Positions 46,391 through 57,564 of a DNA stretch of 64,000 nt are shown here, piece after piece. Position 1 is the first letter of the stretch; every line of letters starts with the position of its first letter. Source of the stretch: Poa pratensis (Eukaryota > Streptophyta > Magnoliopsida > Poales > Poaceae); NCBI GenBank assembly GCA_947311845.1, contig CAMZMU010000059.1, forward strand, positions 42,478,982 to 42,542,981, in the 5' to 3' direction. A model generated the notes under the pieces. That model had not been told where the DNA came from, made no database searches, and worked only from the letters and a program-made list of their open reading frames with translations. Made by a program: the position numbers and the translations under genes.

Positions 46391-47397
46391 AGAGCATCTC
46401 TACCGGGGACTTCTAAGTGACCTCCCAAACGTCCAATGGGGTCCGGACGGCAAAAACCGTCACCAGCGGCACCCCCAAAGGGTCACCCCGAGCAATTTCG
46501 TGTCCGGCACCCCCAAGAGGGCCTTCATTGCCGGACACTGCCCGGACATGGCCTCCGACAGGGGTGGCCCGCCCGTCATAGGCACAGCGCCCGCCTGGCC
46601 ATGGGTTTAAGGCGCCGTGCAAGAGGCCGTTCCGCCCGCGTTAATGGCGACGCGCTTCTGCAGGCGACGAAGGGACGGGACGGCGATGCGTCTCCCGCAC
46701 GCCTCGCATTTACGGCGACGCCTGCTGAGCACCCAGCCTTTTCCGGCTTCCCAAGCGGCGCAGTGGCGGAGACGTGTCACCGCCATTAACTCCGACGTGA
46801 CGCGTGCTCACCCACCCGGCGCTTCCCGCCCTGAGCCACCGCTTCCCGCCTCGGTTTCCCGCCGAGGCCGGCTATAAAGAGGCCCCCGCCGTGCAGCCAT
46901 TTCGCCACACCAGCACCGACGCTCGCCGTAGCCATTTGAGCACATAGTCCAGCCGTAGCCATTTGAGCACATAGCCATGCCTCGCCGCCTCGTCACCTCA
47001 TGGGCCACGCTCACCCAGGCAGCACGCCGTGCTCACGGCACGGCGCAGGAGGACGCCGCCGACGCCGAACATCCGTTCGACTGGGCGGATGTGGACGACG
47101 TCGACGAGCAGGAGGAGCAGGAGCCGGTGCAGGACCCGTACCCCGGCCAGGAGCCGCCGCCGCCGCAGCAAGCGCTCCCGCCGCAGGCGTTGCAGCAGGC
47201 GCTCCCGCCGCCGCTGTGGCCTGACTAGGTGGTTGCCGCCAACTCGTTCGAGAGCTGGCGCAACGAGTAGACTAGCCGCCAGGTCAGAATTGGCTACGAG
47301 GAGGTTGGGAACGCCGTAGAGGCCGCAATCATGCAGGCATCCATCCTGAGCGCGGAGCGCGACGAGCGTTGCCGCGCCTTCATGACCGTGATGGCGT
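46391..47397 (+). mobile_element. Second Harbinger-like element end, same family as 14501, truncated
   Basis: The start GAGCATCTCTACCGGGGAC after TAA, and the next 200 bp (CCGGACGGCAAAAACC, CACCCCC, CCGACAGGGGTGGCC, CCCGTCATA) parallel the left end at 14501-14710. A TATA box GCTATAAAGA is at 46871-46880, and a 20-bp direct repeat GTAGCCATTTGAGCACATAG occurs twice at about 46927-46973. A frame from 46977 (MPRRLVTSWATLTQAARRAH, then Asp/Glu- and Pro/Gln-rich) meets a stop at 47226 and another later. No domain was recognised. The element is cut at about 47397 by gypsy sequence. Confidence 0.6.
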
Positions 47398-47652
47398 GTT
47401 AACGGTATAGTGTTTTATTACTTCCCAGCAACAGCACCAGAAGATCTGATTGTTGACCGTGACAACACACGTTCGTTGGGAGATCCCAAGAGGAAGGTAT
47501 GATGTAGTGCAGCAGCAGTTTTCCCTTGAAATATGACCAAGGTTTATCGAACCAGGAGGACACAGAGGTTCTTCAGAAGGTTGTCAGCGGCGCAACTGAC
47601 GTGGAACATGCACACAACACAAGCAAACTAGTTTGCCCCAACGAAACAGAGA
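47398..47652 (-). repeat. Gypsy 5' region in minus orientation, left part
   Basis: TTCCCAGCAACAGCACCAGAA (about 47423) is the complement of a degenerate gypsy primer site (TGGTGCTGTTGCTGGGA, from TGGCGCCGTTGCC). So a minus-strand element has its LTR to the right and only about 25 bp of internal region to the left. The LTR continues at 53349 beyond the CACTA insertion. Confidence 0.6.
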
Positions 47653-47689
47653 CACTACACCATGGACCAAACCTAAGGGCACCCGTGCT

Positions 47690-47935
47690 GCCGGGAAAAG
47701 TCACTTAACACGGCAATATAACTGCCGGCAAAGATTTTGAGCCGGCAGGCCGGCCTGCCCGCTATAACCCTGTCGGCAAAAGTCTTTGCCGGCAGTTATA
47801 TCTTTGCCGGCAGTTAGCCTGCCCTGTCTTGGAGACAATCCCCGGCAGGCCCAATTTTCACCCGGCAAGCCACGAGTCTGCCGGGAATGACTTGTGCCGG
47901 CAGTCTGGACTATTCCCGGCAGTTATCTTCTCTGG
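47690..47935. repeat. CACTA left subterminal repeat array
   Basis: Several copies of CTGCCGGCAAAG, TTTGCCGGCAGTTA and variants in both orientations, matching those of the right end (53190-53330). These are probable binding sites for the TnpA-type protein. Confidence 0.8.
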
Positions 47936-48899
47936 GCTATGAAACTTCTCCCTCTCAGTTATTTCGGCAGTGTGGCTGCCCTGGAGGGCTGGAACTGGCT
48001 CAAATACTCAAAAACAGAATTCATTCAAACTTTGACAGATAAATACTGCATCCATAAGTCAAGTTTTCTTCATAAATAATGATCCATCCACAGGTCACAC
48101 ATTCAAAATGAATTCGGTACACACAAGAGCATGCATAAGTCAAACACCGACAACAAAACGAACAACAGTGCATAGGAATGTTTCTAAGACAATGACAGTG
48201 CATAAATATGTCTAAGACAATGGCGATGCATTCATCAAAGTCCATGGAGCATCCGAACTATTTCTTGCGATGGCTGATCAACCTCTTGTGCTGTTAATTA
48301 ACCTGAAGAAAAGAAAGTAAGATGAGAGTCACTAAGCATCTGCCCCAAAATATGTGCAAACAAATATATGCCAACTCTTAACTGTGAATATGTGGCTCAA
48401 CAAACAAGTGCAATGTTGCAGTATAAATATATACTAGTGTCCAACACTATGTACTAGTCCAAAAACTGGAAATTAGCTACAAGCGATCTGAGATATACAG
48501 GCAATTGCTGATGGGTGCAGTTCCTGCCTGCGTGCTTGAACAAGCGAAAACTGAATGTATTGAAAACTCTTCTGTATGAGTAATATAAGTAATGCTTCAA
48601 AAAAAAGGTTACATGCAAATTAATCTGAGTACTACTAGTGGCTACTCTCAACTAGCAGTGTACAGCACATGTACGTGATGCACCCATCTAGATTAGCAAG
48701 CATAAGGAGCAAAGCATTAGGAGCAGAGGGTTACAAGTAGGAATATATATATGCTGTAGCTAGCAAGCATCACAAGCAAAGTATCAGGCAATAAAACTGT
48801 ATATATGACTGAACAACAGTATCACTTGTTGCTTATTTTTCAAAACTGAAATAATAAGCGAGGAAAATGTGACAACTATTTTAGTACCTCTTGGGGAGT
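47936..48899. other. CACTA interior without coding sequence (3' of TnpA-like gene)
   Basis: AT-rich interior sequence on the downstream side of the minus-strand gene; probably its 3' UTR and spacer. No second gene is seen. Confidence 0.55.
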
Positions 48900-51620
48900 T
48901 CATTCTTCTTGTGGCGGCGAGGCTTGCTTTGCCTTGGACGTGTCCACCTCCAGCTGCATATGACATAAATATTTTTTAGAAACTTCAGACAATATTGATT
49001 ATTGGTATTGCCACTAAAGAAAAAAATCCTACATGCTTATAAAGCCAAGCGATAGTTCTTCCTTGAGCTTGTGCCATGGTCGTCACATTCCCAATGGGAC
49101 GAGGCAATAAGGCATTTCTTTTGATGATGTAGTCGACGACAACTTCACAACATTCAGTGCCAAGCGCATGACCCCCTACGATCTTGTTCCTATCAGTTGA
49201 TAGAATGGTAGCTTTTGCCACAGGTGTACTGTGATCACGGTAAACATTGTACAAAATCACTTCTTTTCCTTTCTGAAAATAAATTGTGAAACTGGAGTAA
49301 GAACTAGGCAATAGCAAATATTAGCATCCCTACAAAATTAAGAAACTGAAGTAGAAGAAAAGGCTCAAGTCACCTGATGATTCTTTTGTGTAGCTGTTGC
49401 TTCCTTCTGCTTCTGCAATTCAATCTTCCTCTTCTTTTGCAAGTCTTGATCCTTCTTCTTTTGCATCAGGTCTTCTCCTTTCTTATTCTGCAGTAGCACA
49501 TCATCCTTCCTTCTCGGTAGTTCTGCTTCCTCCTCATTTTCTGTTGGTCTGCTTCATTGTTTAGTCGTTGGGCTGCTTCCTTCTTCCACATCAGTAATGA
49601 TGCTTCTGCTTTCTTCTTTTCATACAACTTTTCTGCTTCCATCAACTCTTGCATCACCACATCTTCAGCCTCACCAACGATATGGGCATCATCATGTGAA
49701 TTGTCAGCAGTAGAATACTCTCCTACACTAGCTTCAGGTTGAATTTCGGTAGTATGCATAACAATATTGTTTGCAGCAGGTTGTAATACCATTCTTCTCA
49801 GGCTGGCCATTTCTTCCATCAAGGCATCAATCTGAGCTTTGGTATCAACTCTGATTTCATCTATATCATTCCTTAGAAATTCATTAGCTTGCTTAGCTTT
49901 TGCAGCTTCCAGCTCAGCCATTTGGAGCTTTGTAGATTTAAGCTTTTGAGCTCCTGGCATACCAAGAGCACTGGCAGTCTTACCTAACCCTACACCCCTA
50001 ACATAGCCATTTCTTTCTTTCCCTAGTACATGTGACAAGATGTCACCTTACTGAATCGATTTTTCTAACAACTCAGGATGTTCTTCTATTGCATCATCTA
50101 TGTCCTTCTACAATAGGCATTAACAGAATTCCTAGGTCAACAATGATAGCTCACAAGAATAGGAGAATATATGTATAGCAAAATATAATTAATTTGCATA
50201 AACTGCAAGAAATAACAAAAGTACATACCAATACTTTTGCCGTTTCTTCATTCAAAATTCTGTCTTTGCGCATGTGTGTTCTAACAAACACTTCATCTCT
50301 ACGAGGAGCATATCCTTCCTCCTTGTGCTACAACAAGTAAAGAAATAACATCACATTCAGAAATTGTACTTAAGTTTACAAATAAAAGGAGCATCAATAT
50401 ACAATTTCAGTCGGTTCTTGATGTATGACTCTTACAATATCAGTCGCAACACGTGCATGACTCTTGCTTCCTGACGTATGCAAGACCTTTTGCGCCTCTC
50501 GGTTTTTTTCCCTTGTGCACTTCGTTTCTATGACAGCAGTAACAACATAGAAACTATCAAAACCTGAAGTGAACTCCAAACCGTGTAATATAGGTTATAA
50601 TAAAATTACCATGGCTTCTTCACTTCTCCAAAAATCGATAAGCCATTCCCAATCATCAACACTTACTCTATCATCCTCCAACCTAAGAGCATAGAGTTCC
50701 TCATCAGTTTTTTCAGGCTTAAAAAACTTGTGCTTCAAATCTGCCTTGAAATCTCGCCATTTCTTATGTGCACTTCCCATGACATAGTCCTTGAGCTTGT
50801 CGTCAACAACATAATATTTCTGCAATGCATGTATTGGAACTATTAAACTACTACACAAGATAGAATCAAGATTCAATGAATTAGTCTCCAGCAAGCACCA
50901 ACTACAACATACCTTTAAGGTTGTCAACAACTCATTCTTCTTTCCAACATCAACTAGTCTCCAGTCCTCATGTCTAAGAGGGATATGAGTTTTGACCAGG
51001 GTTGCAATAAAGTTGCTGAATTCTGAGGCATTATTCCCATCTGGTTGTCCTTTTTCATTAAATGACACTGGAACTGGTGGGTTGTTGGCTCTGTCATACA
51101 TAATGTGCATTCTAGTGCGCTTTCGACCATTTTTTTCTCCTTCTGTTGATCATCCAAACCAATATCTTGCATATGGAAACAAAATAACAAGTAGTTTCAA
51201 CAATTAAACTACTAATAACTAGCAAAGGACAGGACAAGTTTCAGCAAAACAAACATGATGGTGACATATATACCTTCATCTTCTTCTAGCTGGTCATCTT
51301 CATTATCAGAACCAGCTATAACTGATTGGGATCTAAGCACTCGTGTTGTTTCTGGAATAGCAACTTCTAAAGATCTCTACAGAGGATAAGACAAAATTTA
51401 AGCATAGAGGAGCAAAATGCGAAAATCAAACGTCGAGAAGTTTTCTAATCACCTTCTTCCTTGGTTTTTGTGCAGGAGCAGTCTTAGTTAATGCATCAAA
51501 ATCACTAGCAATCGCAGAAAGCCTCAAACTGTTTATTTTCTCAGCGTTTCGTGCCAATCGTGCATCTCGTGCATCAGAAAATGCTTGCGCCCCCTCGCTT
51601 ACCCCTTCTTCCCTTGACAT
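48900..51620 (-). pseudogene. CACTA TnpA-like protein gene (plant Ptta/En/Spm family), broken
   Basis: A multi-exon minus-strand gene. Exon 1 (51620-51453) starts MSREEGVSEGAQAFSD. Next are an acidic exon (51376-51274), one with MHIMYDRANNPPVPVSF (51165-50913), one with KWRDFKADLKHKFFKP and WLIDFWRSEEAM (50819-50610), one with SGSKSHARVA, then EEGYAPRRDEVF, then LGKERNGYVRGVG with a coiled coil (50047-49466). The tail carries VILYNVYRDHSTPVAKATIL, EVVVDYIIKR and RTIAWLYKH, ending near 48900. Such proteins bind subterminal repeats. An A-run one base short near 51133 and a TAA at 50048-50050 (SIQ*GDILSHVLG) disrupt it. Exact exon edges in the middle are approximate. Confidence 0.78.
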
Positions 51621-53189
51621 TATTTTTCCTGAAAAGACAATGCAATAACATTAGAACAAATATATGCAATTTGAAGCAGGTCAGTAAATAACGAAAGTAA
51701 ACATCAGAAAGATAGATTATTTAAGCTAAAGGTTCAGCATCAACCGGAAATAATCAAAGTAAACATGGCTTGAATTTTTGTCAACGTTTTGTTCAGAAGT
51801 TCAAGCAAAATTAACAAGTTTTACAAGGTATTACTAATCTGAGTTTGAGTACAAGAAAACATGACACATGCAAGTGTGACTACCTAACTTATAGCTACAA
51901 ACTCTATTTTGCAATTTAGGGTACCAGACAGATCGCACACATATACGCATGCAAACATCATCAGTTCAAAGCTGAGGGTGAGAGACCACTGTACAGCACA
52001 TATAATACAACCGGAGCTTCAAGCACAAACAAAGAAAGTGTAGCTATCATGTATCAGGACAATATGTTTCTGTTTAAAACTATCTCAGTTATTTATATGG
52101 ACAAGTATATAAGAAAATCCACTCATGCAAGCAGCCAGATCGTGAGTAAAGTTGTGCTCGATCATTTTCAGACTAGTCTCACTCAATCTCGCATAGCATA
52201 ATAGTAAATCCACAGCTATCCACTGAACCTGCATTAATAATGTGCCATATCAGGGCACTCAATTTAATAGGAAGATACAATGGATATAGTGAGATCTGAT
52301 ATGCTCAAATCTGAAGATTACATGTGTAAAGCTGAAGCCTGAGGTGTGCTAGTTCATTCAAACTACACATAATTTACAGTAAGTGCAAGAACAACACATT
52401 ATTCAGAGAATCGACATCTAACATAAAGTTCATTCAGCAAACACCGATTGCATTCAAGTATTGGGATTTCTACTCGAAAGTGCATAACAAATATGCTTAG
52501 AGACGATATCAGAAAAACAAGGATTTAGTTCAAATATACAGATCAATATGCACATCGGCAGCATGAAAAAATGAAGCAAAGAATTCAGAAGCGGGGGTGG
52601 CCTCACCTTCTAGCAGTGGAGCAGAAGCTTCCTAGGACCAGGAGGAGGAACAATCGGGCCGTAGAGGCGGGCGGCCGCTGCAGCTTTGTCAGCCACGGAC
52701 GGAGGAGGTCAGGGACGATGAGGAGCCAACGGCGAGCTCCTTTCCCGCAGCTGCAGCTTCGTCAGGCAAGGACAAAAGAGGTCGGGGACGACGAGGAGCC
52801 GGCGGCGAGCTCCTTTCCGGCAGTGCTCCAGCAAGGAAATTGGGCGGTGGAGGCGGGCGGCCGCTGCAACTTCTCAGGCACGAATGGAGGAGGTCGAGGA
52901 TGACGAGGAGCCAGCGGTCAGCACCGGCGACGGAGCGGGGCGGCCATGGAGAGGAGGATGTGTGGTGGAGGACGGGCGACGGAGGGGGGCAGCCGTGGGA
53001 AGGCGAGATGCGGCGCGGTGGTGGCGGGATGAGCACGGGCGTCGATTGGGGAATTGTGGCTGGGGAGAGAAAGGGGATCTAGGGATTTGGGGGTTTCAAT
53101 GGTGAGGGCGGCGGGATATTTTTCGCTCGCGCCTAAGTTTTCGCTCCCAGCACCAATTTGACGCGCCCTTTTTTTGTCACCCCGCCAAA
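51621..53189. other. CACTA promoter/leader region of the TnpA-like gene
   Basis: AT-rich DNA (51621-52560), then a GC-rich tract (52600-53080) with two similar blocks (GGAGCCGGCGGCGAGCTCCTTTCC-like pieces at about 52720 and 52800). These open chance frames on both strands. The position suggests the upstream region or untranslated first exon of the minus-strand gene. Confidence 0.45.
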
Positions 53190-53330
53190 TAGATGTGCCG
53201 GCAGAGGAATTGCCGGTGTTCTCTCAGCTTTGCCGGCAGTTTATGTGCTTTACCGGCCGTTACCATGTCCCGGCAGTCCAATTGCCAGCTTAGGTGGAGT
53301 TTTGCCGGCAGTTCTCTGCCCTCTCGTTTG
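53190..53330. repeat. CACTA right subterminal repeat array
   Basis: TGCCGGCAGAGG, TTTGCCGGCAGTTTA, TTTACCGGCCGTTA and TTTGCCGGCAGTTC occur within 140 bp of the terminus, the counterpart of the left array. Confidence 0.8.
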
Positions 53331-53348
53331 GTCCGTGGTGTAGTGAGA

Positions 53349-54107
53349 GTTTGTCAATCTCTCCGGCTTGCTGAAAACAAAGGATTAAACGTATTGTGTG
53401 GAAAACAGTAATGAGTGCAGAAAGTAACAGAGAACAAATGATTGTAGTTGGTGGTTTTATCAGTATGAAAAAATAGACCGGGGTCCACAGTTCACTAGTG
53501 GTGTCTCTCCATAAAAGATAACTAACATGTTGGGTAAACAAATTACAGCTGGGTAATTGACAAATAATGAGCGCATGACAATGCAATATATGACAAGATG
53601 ATTATTATGAGATTTAATTGGGCATTACAACAAAGTACATAGACTTGCTATCCAACGCATCTATGCCTAAATAATCCACCTTCCGGTTAGCATCCACACC
53701 CCTTCCGGTATTGAGTTGCAAACAACAGATTATTGCATGAAGTAAAGTGTGTAATGTAAACAATGCAAATGACACGTAGACAATGCATCATTGTTTTATC
53801 CCTAGTGGCAACAGCACATCCACAACCTTAGTCGTTTCTGTCATCTCGAGCCTAGATTACTAGAGGCATGAACCCACTATCTAGCATAAATACTCCCTCC
53901 TGGAGTTACAAGCATCTAGTTGGCCAAAACATCTACTAGCAACGGAGAGCATGCAAGATCATAAACAACATAAATAGATAGACTGATAAACAACTTGCTC
54001 ATAGTATCAATATTCATCGGATCCCAGCAAACACAACATGTAGCATTACAATAAGATGATCTTGATCATGTTAGGCAGCTCACAAGATCTAAACATGGAG
54101 GTACAAG
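53349..54107 (-). repeat. Gypsy LTR in minus orientation, right part
   Basis: Continues the LTR interrupted at 47652; the sequence ...GCAGCTCACAAGATCTAAAC... near 54080 is familiar from long Triticeae gypsy LTRs. It is cut at 54107 by the gag-protease gypsy element. No gene in it. The family name is not certain. Confidence 0.5.
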
Positions 54108-55876
54108 TGACGCATGTAAAATGCATACATGAACTTTCCAATTTATCACTTATATTCTAATCATATTTGCATCATATAAGGGTTATACCACTGTTATTTA
54201 ATGATTTTAGGAAATAAATCAATTATTTTCTATTTTTATGGAATTAATCCTGCGCAGGCAGAAAACCCTATTTCTTTCCTTTTATATTTCAGGGACCCAA
54301 ACGTCGTCATAAAATTCTGGAAAAATACAGAGGTCGTTATTTTGGAAGGAAGAAGACGTCGGAGCGAAGGAATCAAGCAAACGGAGCTCGCAAGGCAGAA
54401 AGGGGGTGGCCCACGCGGCTAGGTACTGTGGCCGCGTGGGGCCCACCCATTTGGGCCTCGTGGCTCCGCTGCCGTCGATCTTTCGTCCACCGACTCCGTC
54501 TTGACTTAAAAATGCCTATAAAAAAGGTCCCCTGGCGTTTCGCGAACAGAGCGCCGCACAAACATAGAAACACCGAAACGGAGATCAGGAGCTGCAGATT
54601 GGAGGGGGAAAACTCCGGCGGGGCGCTGCCGGGGTGGTCTCCATCTTCTCCATCGACATCTCCGCCGTCTCCATGATGAAGAGGGAGTAGTCCACCTCTG
54701 GACTATGGGTTTGTGGAAATAACTTATGTATCTCTCCTCTCTTGAGCTTCACTAATTAGTAACGTATGAGCTGCTGAACATGATTACGGTCACCGTTGTA
54801 ATACATATGTGGTGGATCTTTCTATGAGTTAATATATGTTTGAGATTGCAATGTTTGTTTCAGTTATGAGTATAGATGCATATTATGTACCCCGTTCTTG
54901 TCTACTTGTTAAGATCAAGCGTGTTTATGAGAGCGTGTGTGGGGGAATGTGTGCATTAGTTGGAGTAACGGGGAGTGGTGAGTGCGGTAAGCTGACAACT
55001 TAATATCGCGATCCACTTGGGTGTTTACCTTACTTTGTTATCTCACTAGGGATAAACTAAAATACCATGCTGCAAGGGTTGAGGGTGACCAAGCTTCTTC
55101 CTGTGACTAGATCCAGCATGTTCTTATTTTCACTTCATGTCATGAAACTTATTGCTATACTCTGAGTCATCTTAATTACTGAGGTGTTATGATTTGGTTC
55201 GCATCTTGGTGGAGTATAAGAGAGACTAATAACCAAAAGGTCTCTATGTTAGGACGTGATGCCCATATATCTAAGTAACTTGTTATCAAACTTTGTGTTG
55301 CAATCTCATATGTTAACTCTGTGTGTGTTCCATTGTCTGCCACTTTAAAAAGAGAGAGTGAATTTGTGAAACCATGAACCCCGGTCCATTTTTAATCATA
55401 AGAAATACCTTTCCAACACCATATACCACTTTTCCATTTTCAGCCATCATTAAATCCGAAAATACAAAAGATACTTTTCATCTTGCATACATCATTAAAA
55501 AAACCAAAAATATCATTTACCATTGCATCCACCATCATTGCATATTTATTTCTTGTTTGCATTGCATAACTATCTTGATATCATTCTTACACCTTGTGCT
55601 TGACAACCACAGGTGAGGTTGAGGACCAAAACATTTAACTTTGTTTTGTAGGCAACCAAAAGAAGGATAAGAAGATATATCTTCACTACTGATTCCCCGA
55701 GAGTTCGATATTATACCCTCGAGTCACCCTCGTGGGGAAAACACGTCTTTCACTACTACACACTCTGCACTTGGAGTCTCAACCTAACCCATTTACTTTT
55801 GACGCAGGTAACTACGTACCAGAGATCAAGCAAAGTGTTTTCTGGCGTCGTAGATCAACCTCTTCAAGGGCCATCA
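54108..55876 (+). repeat. 5' LTR of gag-protease gypsy element
   Basis: Begins TGACGCATGTAAAATGCATAC (TGATGC in the other copy) and ends near GGGCCATCA before a primer site. TATA box CTATAAAAAA at 54516-54525. It is about 110 bp longer than the downstream copy because of a segment at about 54292-54410 absent there. Confidence 0.82.
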
Positions 55877-55886
55877 AGACTGTTTT

Positions 55887-55904
55887 CTGGCGCCGTTGCC
55901 GGGG
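55887..55904 (+). other. Primer binding site, tRNA-Asp type
   Basis: TGGCGCCGTTGCCGGGGA is the complement of the plant tRNA-Asp 3' end including CCA. A partial copy (TGGCGTCGTAG) lies about 35 bp upstream, and a near-perfect one (TGGCGCCGTTGCCTGGGA) about 80 bp downstream at 55966, each preceded by TGTTTTC. Confidence 0.82.
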
Positions 55905-56227
55905 AGATAGAAGCAACACCGCAATATATTCCCTCGTCAACTTAGCGCTCAGCAAGGTGTTTTCTGGCGCCGTTGCCTGGGAATCATAGCTGAGAGATTT
56001 ATCCAAGGGTGTGCATCATCGCATTCATCTCACAACGAAGTCAACTTCACCAACTTGTGCTAACACCTAAGCTTGGAGAGGTTGCACCTACGTGAGCACC
56101 ATCTTATCCATCTTTACTTACAAAGCAATTTATTTGTTTTGTTAGTGTCATTGCATATCATATTTCGCTTGCATATTTATTTTCAGTTTTGCATAAAAAT
56201 AAAAAATACAAAAAAAAACTTGCTAAA
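55905..56227 (+). other. Gypsy leader (5' UTR)
   Basis: Untranslated leader between primer site and gag, including the second primer-site-like copy at 55966-55983. No separate gene. Confidence 0.7.
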
Positions 56228-57564
56228 ATGGAGAAACGAACCTTTTGGCCATTTAGTGTTAAAAACTTTCCCCAAGATATGAATATCCCTGTTGAGAAAT
56301 GTGTTGTAGATCCTAATATCGTGAAAGTGATTTATGAACACTGTTTTTATGGGAAACCTAAAGAAGATCCTATACCACATCTTAAGAAGTTTGATGAAAG
56401 GTGCAAAATGTTAAACTTGAGCCATGCTAATGTTAAAATTAAGCTTTTTCCTTACTCCCTACGTGGAAAAGCCTTAGATTGGATATTAAGATGGCCACCT
56501 GGAAATTTTAGCACTTGGTTTAATTTAAAAGCTGCTTTCATTGAAAGATTTTGTTCCATTGAAAAGATTTGTAACCTAAGACAAGTACTTATCACCTTTA
56601 AACAAGAAGAGGATGAATCTCTAGTGAAAACATGGGAAAGGTTTAGAGGCATAGCTTTTGGAATGGAACATGGTCTTAGAGATTGGATGCTCATGCATGT
56701 GTTTTATAGAGGTTTGACTGAAGCTCTAAGGTCTTTTTGGATAATGAATGTGAGGATTCCTTCATGAATACTGCTGCTAATGATACTCACTATTTACTTG
56801 ATGGCTTGCTTTTGGAAGTAAGAATTAAAGAAAGTTTAGAAAAAGCCCAAGTACCTGAAGATGTCTTTGATGACCGTTATGAAATATTCAACCTATACAA
56901 TAGAGAAAAGAAAGTTGAGGAAGTTAAAATGCTTAGTGAAGTCAAGGATCCTTTGCTTGACTTAGAAAATTGTAGCTTGCATGAATTAATATCTATCTTA
57001 CAAAAACTTGCAAGTGATCCTTCCATCAACACTAATCAAGCTGGCTTTGGTTCTTATATTGCTAATCATGTCTTGAAAGAAAAGATTGCTAGGTACAACC
57101 AAGAGGCTATGATACCACCTAAGCTTGGGGATATGTATATTCCTAAGGTACTAGTAACTATTGGAAAAGAGACACACCATGCTATACTTGATCTAGGATC
57201 TAGTGTCTCTGTTTTATCTAAAGAACTATATGAAGTGCTTGAATTGAAAAATCTTGAAAAATGCTCCATTGAACTTGCACTTGCTGATGACTCTATTAAA
57301 CATGCTTTAGGAAAAGTAAGTGATGTTATGGTGGAGTTACATATGACTTTTGTGCCTGTGGATTTTCTAATCATGGATATGGGGAATAAAACCTCTAGTC
57401 CTATTATTCTTGGAAGACCTTTTCTTCGTACCACAGGTGCCATCATTGATTCAAAGGAAGGGAATGTGAAGTTTCAGTTCCCACACAAGAAGTGCATGGA
57501 ACACTTCCCAAGGAAGAGGGAATCACCAAAGTTCAAGCTCCCTCATGAGCTTCGTCCACAATAA
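56228..57564 (+). pseudogene. Gypsy gag-protease, one frameshift, no polymerase
   Basis: Gag starts MEKRTFWPFSVKNFPQDMNI and contains a Retrotrans_gag-like core (IKLFPYSLRGKALDWI, FIERFCSIEKICNLR, ESLVKTWERF). Near 56735 a T-run is one base short; the frame then continues as DNECEDSFMNTAANDTHYLL. The aspartic protease has AILDLGSSVSVLSKELYEVL and ILGRPFLRTTGAIID. The frame ends at 57564 with LPHELRPQ. No reverse transcriptase, RNase H or integrase motif follows in the 2.3 kb before the next LTR. So this is a non-autonomous type that depends on enzymes from other gypsy elements. Confidence 0.85.

Larger units (their letters stand above)
47653..53345 (-). mobile_element. Complete CACTA transposon (5.7 kb) lacking a TNP2 transposase
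   Basis: Ends CACTACACCATGGACCAAAC and its near-complement GTTTGGTCCGTGGTGTAGTG, with an exact 3-bp TSD AGA (47650-47652 and 53346-53348). Subterminal GCCGGCAGTT/TTTGCCGGCA motifs cluster at 47690-47930 and 53190-53330. The only gene recognised is a minus-strand TnpA-like ORF (51620-48900); no TNP2/DUF4218 transposase is seen, so the element must rely on one elsewhere. It sits in a gypsy LTR. Confidence 0.92.

Noticed and set aside
52571..53110. Plus-strand frames of about 110 codons near the CACTA right end
   Set aside because: GC-rich and repetitive, antisense to the presumed upstream region of the TnpA-like gene, with no domain similarity.
47690..53330. CRISPR-like array from the regular GCCGGCA repeats
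   Set aside because: Repeats are short, occur in both orientations and have irregular spacing, and they sit at the ends of a CACTA element in a plant genome.
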